Source: Flavobacterium saliperosum
Lineage (GTDB): Bacteria; Bacteroidota; Bacteroidia; Flavobacteriales; Flavobacteriaceae
Length of the DNA: 64,000 nucleotides
Assembly: GCF_900100625.1 (NCBI RefSeq)
Contig: NZ_FMTY01000003.1
Location: forward strand, 379,424 to 443,423
Direction: 5' to 3'
Shown: positions 9,108 through 17,402 of the stretch, piece by piece
How positions within the stretch are numbered: the stretch's first letter is position 1
How the letters are laid out: each line of letters opens with the position of its first letter
Made by a program: the position numbers and the translations under genes
Notes under the pieces: model-generated
Seen by the model: only the letters and a program-made list of their open reading frames with translations
What the model was told of the DNA's origin: nothing
The model's database searches: none

Positions 9108-9947
9108 CTACAAATCTCTTTTTTTAAGTATTTTATACGACATAAACATAAAAATACCGGTCCAAATTAACACGATTAGTATTTCATAATAATGAACCGT
9201 ATAATCTTTCTCAAAAGCTTTACCTCCAATGGTTTCTCCCACATTTTTAATTACCGACAAACGGGAGAAGGGTTCTTTTATTAAATTACTCATCGATTCC
9301 AAAGGGAAAAACTGACTCACATTGGCAGCAACATCAGTATCTTTAAAGAAATTCCACTTCATTAAACCAATGGAAATTCCCTCAATGATGTTCCAGACAA
9401 ATAAGAATCCGAGTGCAAACGCCGAACGTTTTACCAGAATTCCCAAAAACAAGCAGAAGGAGAAGAAGGCAACCAGTTTTATGAAATAGGCCAAAAGGTA
9501 TTCCAAATCGGAGAAAACGATGCCGATTTCATTATAGGAAGAAAAACTGTAACCCAAAATCAAAGACATGATAAAAATGAAGACAGTCGAGCCCAAGGCA
9601 AACAGGATAACCGTTAAAAATTTCGACTGAATGAATTCTTTCTTACTCATTCCGTCAATAAGGTTTTGCTTTAACGTTCCGTAACTGTATTCGTTGGCCA
9701 TCATGGAGACGATTACGATGGCTAAAAACAGTTTTAAAATAGCCGCAATGTACGTGTTGAAATGCCAAATGTATGGGAAGTTGAAAATTCCCTGTTCGGC
9801 AATATGAAGCTTAAAGGCACCAAATTCAAATTTGATGGAAGCAATTAAGGCAATAAAAGAAAGCAGAATGAAGTAAGCAATGATTAGGACCTTACTGGAT
9901 CTGTTTTTCCAAAGTTTTTGTAATTCTATATCTAAAAGTCGTTTCAT
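9108..9947 (-). CDS. ABC-2 type transporter permease
   Basis: A 279-residue integral membrane protein with about six hydrophobic segments. The first covers VLIIAYFILLSFIALIASI; later ones include FLAIVIVSMMANEYSYGTLKQNLIDGMSK (the ABC-2 coupling region), LFALGSTVFIFIMSLILGYSF and ILIVLIWTGIFMFMSY. It is the membrane subunit of the ATPase encoded directly upstream (9958-10854). The start chosen is the ATG at 9947 (MKRLLDIELQKLWKN), 10 bp after the ATPase stop. An in-frame upstream ATG at 9995 would overlap the ATPase gene by 38 bp and adds residues unlike this family. The exported substrate cannot be inferred; related pairs act in drug or bacteriocin resistance or in lipid export. Confidence 0.88.
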   Translation of the reverse strand: MKRLLDIELQKLWKNRSSKVLIIAYFILLSFIALIASIKFEFGAFKLHIAEQGIFNFPYIWHFNTYIAAILKLFLAIVIVSMMANEYSYGTLKQNLIDGMSKKEFIQSKFLTVILFALGSTVFIFIMSLILGYSFSSYNEIGIVFSDLEYLLAYFIKLVAFFSFCLFLGILVKRSAFALGFLFVWNIIEGISIGLMKWNFFKDTDVAANVSQFFPLESMSNLIKEPFSRLSVIKNVGETIGGKAFEKDYTVHYYEILIVLIWTGIFMFMSYKILKKRDL

Positions 9948-9957
9948 CTCGGAGGGA

Positions 9958-10854
9958 TTAATTGTGGTTTGTAAGTTGTAAAAACTGTTCTTCAAGGCTG
10001 TGTTTGCGTTTAACCAAATGGTTCAGACTGATGTTGTTCTGAAATAGAAATCGGTTCAAATCGGCAGCTTCCAACGGTGCTTTCAAATACACGAACAGCT
10101 TTCCGTCTTCGTCATCAATTTTTTCAACGGCCGGATGATTCTGAAGCGTTGCTTTCAGTTGATTGTTGTCGTTGGCCTGCAGTTCAAAAAAGCCTTCGTT
10201 GGTGATAATGCCATCTACGGAACCCGAGTATAGTATTTCGCCTTTGCGTAGCACAACCACGTGGGAACACACTTTTTCCACTTCATCCAAAAGGTGGGAA
10301 GCCAATAAAATAGTGGTTCCTAAAGACGCAATATGCTTAATGATATCCCGTATTTGGCGAATTCCCTGAGGATCCAATCCGTTGGTAGGTTCGTCCAGAA
10401 TTAGAATTTCCGGATCGTTCAAAAGAGCTGAAGCAATAGCTAAACGCTGTTTCATTCCCAAAGAAAAAGTTCTGAATTTACTGTCTTTGCGTTCCAAAAG
10501 ACCAACAACCTGTAGTTTCTCTTCCACCTTGTCGTAATGAATCCCTTTGATTTTACAAACCAGTTTCAGGTTTTCCTCGGCAGTCATGTACGGATAGAAA
10601 TTCGGTCGTTCAATAATGGCGCCTACCTTTTTCAGGGCATGATGCGTATCCATTTTTCCGTCAAACCATTTGTAGTCCCCGGAAGTGCGGTTGACCACAT
10701 TGAGTATGATTCCTAAAGTGGTCGATTTTCCACTTCCGTTCGGACCTAAAATGCCGTAAACATTTCCCTTTTTAATTTCAAAAGAAACGTTTTTAACTGC
10801 ATGAACGCTTCCGAAACGTTTATTCAGATTTTCAATTGTAAGAATAGTTTCCAA
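9958..10854 (-). CDS. ABC transporter ATP-binding protein
   Basis: A 298-residue cytoplasmic ATPase. It shows Walker A GPNGSGKST (37-45), the signature FSLGMKQRL (130-138), Walker B ILILDEP (150-156) with catalytic Glu155, and the H-loop in LLASHLLDEVEKVC. A C-terminal extension of about 80 residues (QANDNNQLKATLQNHPAVEK...) is of the kind found in DrrA/BcrA-like subunits paired with ABC-2 permeases. It is co-transcribed with the permease 10 bp downstream. Domain order and spacing look intact. Confidence 0.95.
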   Translation of the reverse strand: METILTIENLNKRFGSVHAVKNVSFEIKKGNVYGILGPNGSGKSTTLGIILNVVNRTSGDYKWFDGKMDTHHALKKVGAIIERPNFYPYMTAEENLKLVCKIKGIHYDKVEEKLQVVGLLERKDSKFRTFSLGMKQRLAIASALLNDPEILILDEPTNGLDPQGIRQIRDIIKHIASLGTTILLASHLLDEVEKVCSHVVVLRKGEILYSGSVDGIITNEGFFELQANDNNQLKATLQNHPAVEKIDDEDGKLFVYLKAPLEAADLNRFLFQNNISLNHLVKRKHSLEEQFLQLTNHN

Positions 10855-10923
10855 TTTTTTCGTTTTTTGATTGTTATCAATAGGACGAACAACTGTTGCT
10901 TTTGTTACCGATTTTGAAAAGAA

Positions 10924-12756
10924 TTACTGAAAAGGTACTATGGCCGGTTTCCCGATTTGATAATCGAACAAATCGATGTCGTTGTTTTTGAAGGAGTTAA
11001 GCTTGAAAATATTATCGCCTGTTCCCGGGATGGTAGGATAATAAGCAAAGGATAACAGAAAACTGTTGAACACCAGATAGTCATTACTGATTAAAACTCC
11101 GATTCCGAATTTAGAATACAAGGGGGTTTTCAGTAGGTTCTCGTTTTGGTGGGCAATCATACCCATGGAAAAATTGGCAAACGGACTCATACGAAACCCG
11201 AGGTAATTTCCCGGTATGTAAGATTGTGTCTGGAAAGTGACCAATAATTTTTTTGTTCCCTGAATTGAATTCTGAAACCCTTCGATACCATTGGGGTCAC
11301 TTAGGTTAAGCAAGTCACTTTTTGTTGGGATACGGTTGTTTCCTATGGTTAGCTGCGGTTTAATGAACTGTCGGAATTTCCAGTTGCCGTATTCAATCAA
11401 ATCGGTAAAATAAAGGGCTTCGGCTCTGAATGTGGTTTGTTCGGAAGCCCCGTCATTAAAGAAACTTCCGAGTTCAAAATTGCTTCCGAAGTACCCGAAA
11501 TTATGAAATCCCCCAAACGAGAAGCGTCCGCCGAAATAATTCCTTCGGATGCTGTTCTTTTCTTCAAATCCTGATGTGATTGCATAAGTTTTTCCAATCT
11601 GTACATATTCCGGAATCCCGTAATTAAAGAGGTATTTGTTTTCCACAAATCGTCGGGAAGTAATACCGATGCTGGCCAGATATAATCTTGAATTACTGAA
11701 ATAATCGATGGGATCATAGGCCAGTTCGGGGCTTTCGGGATACTTTATGTTTCGGAATCGCAAGGTGGTTACAAGATTTGTAATGCGGTCGTCTTCGGTA
11801 TTGCCTTTAAAAATACGGAACGAATGTCCGGCCCAATAATCCTGGGTTTCCAGTTTGAAATTCTTTAGCGCCATTACATCGTTGGTTTCACTGAGCGAAT
11901 CGCGATAAAAGCGTTGTTCGAAAGCGATTCCGCCAGCCCAACGGGTAAAAGGAGAAAAGAAAACGCGGTTAATCCCGGCAGCTTTTACATGATTCTTGTC
12001 GAAATCCTCGTCGTAATGAAAAACGGTACTGATGAATGTATTTCTGAAATTGGGGATTATATAGCGCATGCCGTAGGCGGCCGTATTATCGGTAAATCGT
12101 TGTCGGAAGTTGTTTTCAAATTCATGTCCCAATCCCAAAAAATTTCGTTCCGTGATTTCCAGATTACCATTGGAAGATGAAATCGAACCGTTGGGAATCA
12201 GGCTCCAGGAATCCAGAACCGTAATGGAAATGTCGACCGAATCCTTACTGTTCGGAATCGGTACCGGTTTAATGGATACATTGCGGATGTAACGTTGTCT
12301 TTGGATTAGACGTTCGGATTCTTTAACCAAAAGCGAATCCAGTTCGTCATTTTTTTTGAACAGCAAGTGGTTACGGATGGCCCATTTTTTCGACTTGGTA
12401 TGCATACTGTTTCCGGCCTTTTCAATCCATTTTTTTGGTATTTTATTCGGATTGTCTATTGCGAAACCAAACGGATCCAAGACCTCAATATTGATGTTCC
12501 GAATGATTTTGCATTCGTGCTTTTTGAATATGTTCTGTTGTTGCCGGGTTTGTTTCTTCTTTTTTGTCGGATTTGTCCGTTCTGTGGGTCTGAAGATTAA
12601 CCGGTGTACAAATTTGGTGAACTTCCGTTTCTTGGAATACCGCTCAATATAGCTGTATACTTTTGTGGTATCCCTGGGCATTCTGGTTACCTGACCCAGC
12701 ATAGGCTGACAAGTAAAAAGAAGTATCAAAGAAAGTAAAAGTAAACGTTTAAACAT
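10924..12756 (-). CDS. Outer membrane beta-barrel protein with POTRA-like N-terminus (BamA/TamA-like)
   Basis: A 610-residue exported protein. The signal peptide is about 1-21 (LLLLSLILLFTCQPMLGQ). A basic linker follows. A POTRA-like segment covers about 85-195 (IRNINIEVLDPFGFAI; KNDELDSLLVKESERLIQRQRYIRNVSI; DSVDISITVLDSWSL). The remaining 400 residues alternate aromatic and glycine-rich strands as in a 16-strand Omp85 barrel (GGRFSFGGFHNFGYFG, LGFRMSPFANFSMGM). Membership of the Omp85/BamA superfamily is inferred from this layout. It is shorter than BamA, which has five POTRA domains, so a specialised assembly or surface lipid/protein role is more likely than core outer-membrane assembly. 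The gene lies 69 bp upstream of the ABC operon on the same strand. Confidence 0.65.
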   Translation of the reverse strand: MFKRLLLLSLILLFTCQPMLGQVTRMPRDTTKVYSYIERYSKKRKFTKFVHRLIFRPTERTNPTKKKKQTRQQQNIFKKHECKIIRNINIEVLDPFGFAIDNPNKIPKKWIEKAGNSMHTKSKKWAIRNHLLFKKNDELDSLLVKESERLIQRQRYIRNVSIKPVPIPNSKDSVDISITVLDSWSLIPNGSISSSNGNLEITERNFLGLGHEFENNFRQRFTDNTAAYGMRYIIPNFRNTFISTVFHYDEDFDKNHVKAAGINRVFFSPFTRWAGGIAFEQRFYRDSLSETNDVMALKNFKLETQDYWAGHSFRIFKGNTEDDRITNLVTTLRFRNIKYPESPELAYDPIDYFSNSRLYLASIGITSRRFVENKYLFNYGIPEYVQIGKTYAITSGFEEKNSIRRNYFGGRFSFGGFHNFGYFGSNFELGSFFNDGASEQTTFRAEALYFTDLIEYGNWKFRQFIKPQLTIGNNRIPTKSDLLNLSDPNGIEGFQNSIQGTKKLLVTFQTQSYIPGNYLGFRMSPFANFSMGMIAHQNENLLKTPLYSKFGIGVLISNDYLVFNSFLLSFAYYPTIPGTGDNIFKLNSFKNNDIDLFDYQIGKPAIVPFQ

Positions 12757-12880
12757 GTTGTTCTGATAAAGGAATTATCTCAACGTAATTTAGTCTTTAT
12801 TGTTGTGATGGGCAACTAAAAAAGGAGTTGAATAACCTTATGCGAATTCTGTTGGCGCAATGCAGTTAAAGTTATCGGAT

Positions 12881-13330
12881 TTAAACTCCGAATTGCCTAA
12901 GATGATGATCCAGATGTTTCCATTGGAAAACTGCCCATTCTTCGGGGGTAAATTTACCAAAAAAAGGGTGCGGATAAGTGGTGCATTGCGAAGGACCACC
13001 CTCGGAAAATTTTCGGATGGATGCGGTTATTTTTGATTTTTCCTCTTCAAAGTTACAATTGTCTGGGAAGATATAGCTTTTGTCGGTTGGGGAGTTTTTA
13101 CCGAAAGGTTTGGCAATCACAACTTTAGTCTTCAAAAGAGTGCCAATAATCCGGCCAATAAAAAGACGTTTCATGAAATTCTGCCCCATGGCAGTTTCTA
13201 CCGACTTGTTGCAATGTGCCAACATTTGGGCCGCGTTCATTTTCCCCCATTGTCTTGGTGAGTCAGGTGTCAGTTTCTCAATGCGCTCCAGAATTCCAGA
13301 AACATCCGATGGATTAAATAGGTTGTTCAT
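12881..13330 (-). CDS. DUF1569 / DinB-like protein
   Basis: A 149-residue soluble protein. It opens with NLFNPSDVSGILERIEKLTPDSPRQWGKMNAAQMLAHCNKSVETAMG and ends EEWAVFQWKHLDHHLRQFGV. The WGKM..QMLAHC and HLDHHLRQ histidine motifs fit the DinB-like four-helix fold of the DUF1569 family, where such histidines bind a metal ion. No enzymatic activity has been assigned to the family as far as I know. The gene is monocistronic with its own -7 box (13372-13379). Conserved residues are intact. Confidence 0.75.
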   Translation of the reverse strand: MNNLFNPSDVSGILERIEKLTPDSPRQWGKMNAAQMLAHCNKSVETAMGQNFMKRLFIGRIIGTLLKTKVVIAKPFGKNSPTDKSYIFPDNCNFEEEKSKITASIRKFSEGGPSQCTTYPHPFFGKFTPEEWAVFQWKHLDHHLRQFGV

Positions 13331-13371
13331 TGTATTACCGTATTATTTTCAGTAGGTTTTTATTAGTAAGC

Positions 13372-13379
13372 CAAATATA
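13372..13379 (-). promoter_or_regulatory. -7 element upstream of the DUF1569 gene
   Basis: TATATTTG on the minus strand, 41 bp before the ATG at 13330. No TTG is seen at -33. Confidence 0.5.
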
Positions 13380-13430
13380 CAAAAAGGGGTTTCAGTTTTA
13401 TCTTAAAGCCAGTTTTGTGATAAAGAAAGG

Positions 13431-14501
13431 CTATAATTTATCCAACGGACTGATAATTCTCCGAATCGATTTATCCGACACGTGCGTGTAAACAAAAGTG
13501 GTTTTAATGTCGTTATGCCCCAATAATTCCTGTATGAACCGAATGTCGGTACCGCTTTCCAGTAAATGGGTGGCAAAACTGTGTCGTAAGCTGTGAATAC
13601 CCACTTTTTTAGAAATCCGTGCTTTTTCCAACGCTTTTTTGAATACTTCCTGTAGGGTTCTCGCGCTGTATTGGCCGCCATATTGTCCTTCAAACAGATA
13701 GGTTTTCGGCTTGTATTCGAGATAATAGGAGCGAAGTTGTTCCAGGATGCTTTCCGGTAAATTCACATAGCGGTCTTTTTTCCCTTTGCCGCGTTCTATG
13801 TGAACCCGCATGGTTTTGCTGTCGACATTTGAAATTTTCAGATTTAGGATTTCACTGAGCCGCAAACCCATACCGTAACAAAGTTTGAGCATCGTATTGT
13901 GCTTCAAATTTTCGGTTACATCAAAGATGCGTTTCACTTCATAGGTGTTTAATGCTTTCGGAAGTTTGCTTTGCTTTTTAGGACGCGGAATTTCAAGAAA
14001 TATTCTTTCCTGAAGCAAAACCTTTTCATAATAAAATTTGACGGCATTGATCCGGCTGTGTAATGAGTTTTCGGTAAGTCTCAGGTCTTCAATGCAGAAA
14101 ATGAGGTAATTGCGCACTTCATTTTCCCCACATTTGTTTGCGGGTAAGTTTTTCAGATAATACAAATACTGCGCAAATTCACTCACATAGGATCGAATCG
14201 TGTTCGGACTGTAGCCTTTTAATTTGAGTTGATGAACGAGTCGTTGTATTTCTCTCTGATTGACATCTGAAATTTTTGACAGAACGTATTTTCCAATGGC
14301 AAAATCTTCCGGCAAATTAAAGAGTTTTCGGTAGTCGGCTGTGTCCGGAACATACCAGGTAATTAGGTTCCAATCCCACTGGGCACCTTTCAGCGCTTTG
14401 ATTTGTGCAAGGAGTATTGGATTTTTTTCAAATCGGATGAAAATAACTTTCTTATCATTAAGTTCACCAAGGGTAAAAGTAAAAGGCTTTAAATCAATCA
14501 T
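13431..14501 (-). CDS. Tyrosine-type site-specific recombinase (XerC/D-like integrase)
   Basis: A 356-residue DNA recombinase. All catalytic residues of the family are visible: Arg214 (GLRLSE), a Lys in the GKGKKDR turn (about 239-242), His303 and Arg306 (HSLRH), His329 (LGHND) and Tyr338 (FVYTH). A SAM-like core-binding domain covers about 78-165. The first 75 residues are an extra N-terminal module (WDWNLITWYVPDT). The gene is longer than XerC/XerD (about 300 residues) because of this module. No phage, transposon or integron genes and no obvious attachment-site duplication are seen nearby. It may be a solitary chromosomal recombinase or a remnant of an element. It is expressed from the -7 box at 14525-14532. 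Confidence 0.9.
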   Translation of the reverse strand: MIDLKPFTFTLGELNDKKVIFIRFEKNPILLAQIKALKGAQWDWNLITWYVPDTADYRKLFNLPEDFAIGKYVLSKISDVNQREIQRLVHQLKLKGYSPNTIRSYVSEFAQYLYYLKNLPANKCGENEVRNYLIFCIEDLRLTENSLHSRINAVKFYYEKVLLQERIFLEIPRPKKQSKLPKALNTYEVKRIFDVTENLKHNTMLKLCYGMGLRLSEILNLKISNVDSKTMRVHIERGKGKKDRYVNLPESILEQLRSYYLEYKPKTYLFEGQYGGQYSARTLQEVFKKALEKARISKKVGIHSLRHSFATHLLESGTDIRFIQELLGHNDIKTTFVYTHVSDKSIRRIISPLDKL

Positions 14502-14524
14502 AATGGCTTATATAGGAATAGATT

Positions 14525-14532
14525 CAAATATA
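14525..14532 (-). promoter_or_regulatory. -7 element upstream of the tyrosine recombinase gene
   Basis: TATATTTG on the minus strand, 23 bp before the ATG at 14501 and immediately after the terminator of the preceding gene. This supports a separate transcript for the recombinase. Confidence 0.55.
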
Positions 14533-14535
14533 AGA

Positions 14536-14569
14536 AAAATCCTCATGTAAATGAATGCATGAGGATTTT
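14536..14569 (-). terminator. Terminator of the nucleoid-associated protein gene
   Basis: The 12-bp arms AAAATCCTCATG and CATGAGGATTTT enclose a 10-nt loop, with a T-rich stretch on the minus strand after it. It separates the gene ending at 14602 from the recombinase gene. Confidence 0.88.
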
Positions 14570-14601
14570 GTTTTTATGTACTTTTGTAAATTATGTACCG
14601 A

Positions 14602-15660
14602 TTAGCTCTTGTTTTCCTTGTTGAAATACACCAGATAGTAATACATCTGTTTTTCTTCGTCCCAGCCTTTTTCTACGTATTTTTCGGCACTTTCCGGGTT
14701 GATGAAATCCAGTTTGATCTGAATGTTAGTGTCCAGTTCAATGATGTTTTTCATTTTTTTACGCGCATCCGAAACCGCCGCATTGGCAATAGGGAACGAG
14801 GTTAAATCTTCAATACTGTATTTCTCGCCTTTGTCCACTTTGTAGTTTTTGAATTCCGAAATCAAGTCCGGATTGTCAATCACTTCGTTTAAGAATAGGG
14901 ATTCCTCGAAGTTGTCGTTTTTCGCAAAGTGATTTACCGCACGGTTCATGAACATTACTTCTTCTTTCTTGTCTTCTGCCGGAAGTACTACCTCTTTGGC
15001 AAAATCCTGACAGAATTTCAAATACTTTTTCGTGATGAAATTCTCATCCTGAAACGCATCCACCGATAAGAAATGCTCTAACCAGTAACGGGCGTCATAA
15101 CGGTTACTGTCTACGGTTAAAATTTTGTATCCTTCTTCTTTTTTGTAGTTGAAAATCAAACAGCCTTTGTCCAGTTTGTTCAGACTGATTCCCTGTTGCA
15201 GAATCATTTCCAGATTCGTGTCTTTCTCTTCAAACTGAAGGAAATCGGCTTTGATTTCACTTTTGAAAACGCCAATCGCGTCCACTACATTGTTGTCAAT
15301 CGATACATTCGTTAAGTAGGTCACATACACTTCTCCGTTTTTAATGTGCGGATGGTTGGACTGCTCGAACAAATGACGGGTAATTTTTTTAGTAACTTCG
15401 TGTACGTTGCTCGGATTCGCGAAAATCTCATTCGCAAAATTGTACATTTCGTTGTAATCCAAATCCACATCGTGTGCAAACTGAAAATAGTTTTCCTCTT
15501 TGTCTCTGAAAGGTTTAAAGAAAAATTCTTTCAGAAGCGGCATAATCTCGTCATTCAGATTATACGGTTGTTCCGAAAGGAAAATAGCTTCGTTACGACT
15601 TTTGTTTCCAACTCTGTGGATAGACAAATTGTCGATATGGGTGTTGAATAGATTGATCAT
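14602..15660 (-). CDS. Nucleoid-associated protein, NdpA/YejK (NA37) family
   Basis: A 352-residue cytoplasmic protein. It opens MINLFNTHIDNLSIHRVGNKSRNEAIFLSEQPYNL, followed by FFFKPFRDKEENYFQF and HVTYLTNVSIDNNVVDAIGVFKSE, all typical of the 37-kDa nucleoid-associated protein family. Members bind the nucleoid in proteobacteria; in Bacteroidota the role is inferred only from homology. Length and blocks are normal. It forms a separate unit ended by the hairpin at 14536-14569. The gene upstream encodes a pRiA4b ORF-3-like protein on the same strand. Confidence 0.85.
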   Translation of the reverse strand: MINLFNTHIDNLSIHRVGNKSRNEAIFLSEQPYNLNDEIMPLLKEFFFKPFRDKEENYFQFAHDVDLDYNEMYNFANEIFANPSNVHEVTKKITRHLFEQSNHPHIKNGEVYVTYLTNVSIDNNVVDAIGVFKSEIKADFLQFEEKDTNLEMILQQGISLNKLDKGCLIFNYKKEEGYKILTVDSNRYDARYWLEHFLSVDAFQDENFITKKYLKFCQDFAKEVVLPAEDKKEEVMFMNRAVNHFAKNDNFEESLFLNEVIDNPDLISEFKNYKVDKGEKYSIEDLTSFPIANAAVSDARKKMKNIIELDTNIQIKLDFINPESAEKYVEKGWDEEKQMYYYLVYFNKENKS

Positions 15661-15683
15661 TTAGGTGGTATTTTTAGATGAAA

Positions 15684-15720
15684 GAACCAAGAAGAAAGAT
15701 CGATACTTAAATCTTGGTTC
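15684..15720 (-). terminator. Possible weak terminator between the pRiA4b-like and NdpA-like genes
   Basis: GAACCAAGA (15684-15692) pairs with TCTTGGTTC (15712-15720) across a 19-nt loop. On the minus strand only a short T-rich run follows, so it may attenuate rather than stop transcription. Confidence 0.4.
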
Positions 15721-15758
15721 ATTTATTTTAATTCGAAAAATTTCTTTTCCCTTTTTGC

Positions 15759-16310
15759 TTAATTCCAGTTCTCTTCGTAACCCATATCCTCAAAAGAATC
15801 ATCGCCGTCGAACATATCCATGTCCTCTTCGTCAAACTCGTCTTCGAAATCGCCGTAAATGTCGTCGTTGGAAACATCGGCGCCTCTGAAACCGCTGGTA
15901 GCAGCTTCAGCTGGTAATTCACCGTGAGAGAATAACAAAGCCGGGTAGGTTTCTCCGTCTTCATTTTCTTCGATAGCGCCCAATTCCAGGAAGAAAGTCC
16001 ACATGCTGAAGAAATCATACACATACACCATTTTGGTACTGTCGCGGTGTAACAAGTCGTTCAGTTTGAAATCGGCCATTGTTTTCATTTCACCGGGAAC
16101 ATCACCGGTATCAAACATCGGAATTTCATCTTCTTCATTCCACGTCCAATCGTCTTCACAAGTGAAAAAAGAACCTGTTTCGGTACCGTCAAAGCCAAAA
16201 GCATTAACGATGGCATTGTGCAAATCTTCTAACGTATCGTCTTCAAGAATTGCAATATCTCTGAAAATATCTTCCTCTGCATCGAGGATTACTCGGAATT
16301 TGTAAACCAT
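15759..16310 (-). CDS. pRiA4b ORF-3-like family protein
   Basis: A 183-residue acidic cytoplasmic protein. Residues 1-60 (YKFRVILDAEEDIFRDIAILEDDTLEDLHNAIVNAFGF) and EPM/HLNDLL-type segments (FKLNDLLHRDSTKMVYVYDFFSMWTFFLEL) fit the plasmid pRiA4b ORF-3-like fold. Some annotations call this family an IS1096 passenger TnpR, but nothing here supports a transposon context. The last 35 residues are very acidic (DEFDEEDMDMFDGDD). Function is unknown. The gene follows the VOC gene by 40 bp on the same strand and may be the last member of the ClC/HPP/VOC transcript. Confidence 0.8.
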   Translation of the reverse strand: MVYKFRVILDAEEDIFRDIAILEDDTLEDLHNAIVNAFGFDGTETGSFFTCEDDWTWNEEDEIPMFDTGDVPGEMKTMADFKLNDLLHRDSTKMVYVYDFFSMWTFFLELGAIEENEDGETYPALLFSHGELPAEAATSGFRGADVSNDDIYGDFEDEFDEEDMDMFDGDDSFEDMGYEENWN

Positions 16311-16350
16311 GACCTTATCATTTTTTGAAAGGTCAAAGGTAATTATTATT

Positions 16351-16785
16351 TTAGATTTCAGATTTCCGAAATGCGTTTTGTTGATAAGATTTTAATCCGC
16401 TCTCATAGAATTCGATAGGCAAATCATCAGGATCGGATAGGAAGAAAAAACGTTTGTGCGTATATTCGTCCACACGTATCGTTTCGGCTTCGATGTGGTT
16501 GGAAAGGAGGAAGGCTCTGGCGGCTTCAATGTCGTCCACTTCAAAGGCAAGATGGCGTAATCCGACTGCTTCCGGGCGCGAAACACGCTGCGGCGGATTC
16601 GGAAATGAAAACAATTCCACGATATAGTTTCCGTTTAAAGCCAAATCGAGTTTGTGTGACTGACGTTCCTCCCGATACACTTCCTGTAGGACTTCCAAAC
16701 CCAAAATTTGGGTATAAAAGTGTTTCGATTTCTCGTAATCGGAACAGATAATGGCAATATGATGGATTTTATTCAGCTGTAACAC
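16351..16785 (-). CDS. VOC family protein (glyoxalase-I-like, YaeR/SMU1112c type)
   Basis: A 144-residue protein with two beta-alpha-beta-beta-beta modules of the vicinal oxygen chelate fold. HHIAIICSDYEKSKHFYTQILGLEVL begins module 1 with a metal-ligand His, and LRHLAFEVDDIEAARAFL begins module 2. IVELFSFP and DPDDLPIEFYES carry the expected Glu ligands. The likely role is a metal-dependent lyase or dioxygenase on a small electrophile; the substrate is unknown. It starts 3 bp after the HPP gene stop, so the two are probably translated from one mRNA. Confidence 0.88.
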   Translation of the reverse strand: MLQLNKIHHIAIICSDYEKSKHFYTQILGLEVLQEVYREERQSHKLDLALNGNYIVELFSFPNPPQRVSRPEAVGLRHLAFEVDDIEAARAFLLSNHIEAETIRVDEYTHKRFFFLSDPDDLPIEFYESGLKSYQQNAFRKSEI

Positions 16786-16788
16786 GGC

Positions 16789-17397
16789 TTACATGGTTTT
16801 AGTAACCGTAATGCGGTCGGCGAGTTTCTTTTTAAGTTTCGTAAACTTCTTATTTGTAGGGTATTGCCGGTTAGCCGTCATGTTGTTGAATACTAAAGCG
16901 ACAATCAACAAAATCATTGCGCCGCTGAAAACAGGGAAAATCACATACCAATAGCCTAATTTCAGAATGGTTGGAGACCCCGTAACAGCAATCAGGGCAG
17001 TTGCACCACCTGGCGGATGCAAGGTCTTGGTTATCTGCATGAAAACGATAGCGAATGCTACGGCAACAGCAGAAGCCAGCCAGATCATATCGGGGAAAAG
17101 TTTGGCCGCGGTAACCCCAACGATTGCAGAAACCACATGACCACCAATAAGATTACGCGGTTGGGCAAGCGGACTCTGAATCACGCCATACACCAAAACA
17201 CAAGAGGCACCAAATGAACCAATCAGAAAGACGACATCTTCTTTCGGGAGCATGTTGTATTGCAGATAGGCGATGATTCCCATCCCTACAAAAGCACCTA
17301 CGAATGCCCAGAAATGTTCCTTAAAATCAACCAGTGTTTCTTTATAAAGTACATATTTCGCTTTGCGGTAGTTGCGTTTTATTTTGTGTGTGGGCAT
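16789..17397 (-). CDS. HPP family membrane protein
   Basis: A 202-residue inner-membrane protein with four or five helices. The family motif HPPGGATAL is present (TLHPPGGATALIAVTG). Other segments are FWAFVGAFVGMGIIAYLQY, VVFLIGSFGASCVLVYG and YWYVIFPVFSGAMILLIVALVFNNM. HPP proteins have been linked to nitrite transport in plants and cyanobacteria; whether that holds here is unknown. The ATG at 17397 (MPTHKIKRNYR) is chosen because longer in-frame versions run into the ClC coding region. The gene begins 5 bp after the ClC stop, so co-transcription with an anion channel is likely. Confidence 0.88.
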   Translation of the reverse strand: MPTHKIKRNYRKAKYVLYKETLVDFKEHFWAFVGAFVGMGIIAYLQYNMLPKEDVVFLIGSFGASCVLVYGVIQSPLAQPRNLIGGHVVSAIVGVTAAKLFPDMIWLASAVAVAFAIVFMQITKTLHPPGGATALIAVTGSPTILKLGYWYVIFPVFSGAMILLIVALVFNNMTANRQYPTNKKFTKLKKKLADRITVTKTM

Positions 17398-17402
17398 AAC
17401 AA

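Noticed and set aside
9948..9995. Longer N-terminus of the ABC permease
   Set aside because: It would overlap the ATPase gene by 38 bp and precede the normal N-terminus (MKRLLDIELQKLW).
13403..13693. Second minus-strand reading frame overlapping the recombinase
   Set aside because: It lies in another frame of the intact recombinase and has no family resemblance.
15759..16310. Transposon passenger gene (IS1096 TnpR-like name)
   Set aside because: No transposase or terminal repeats are nearby; the family is pRiA4b ORF-3-like and common on chromosomes.
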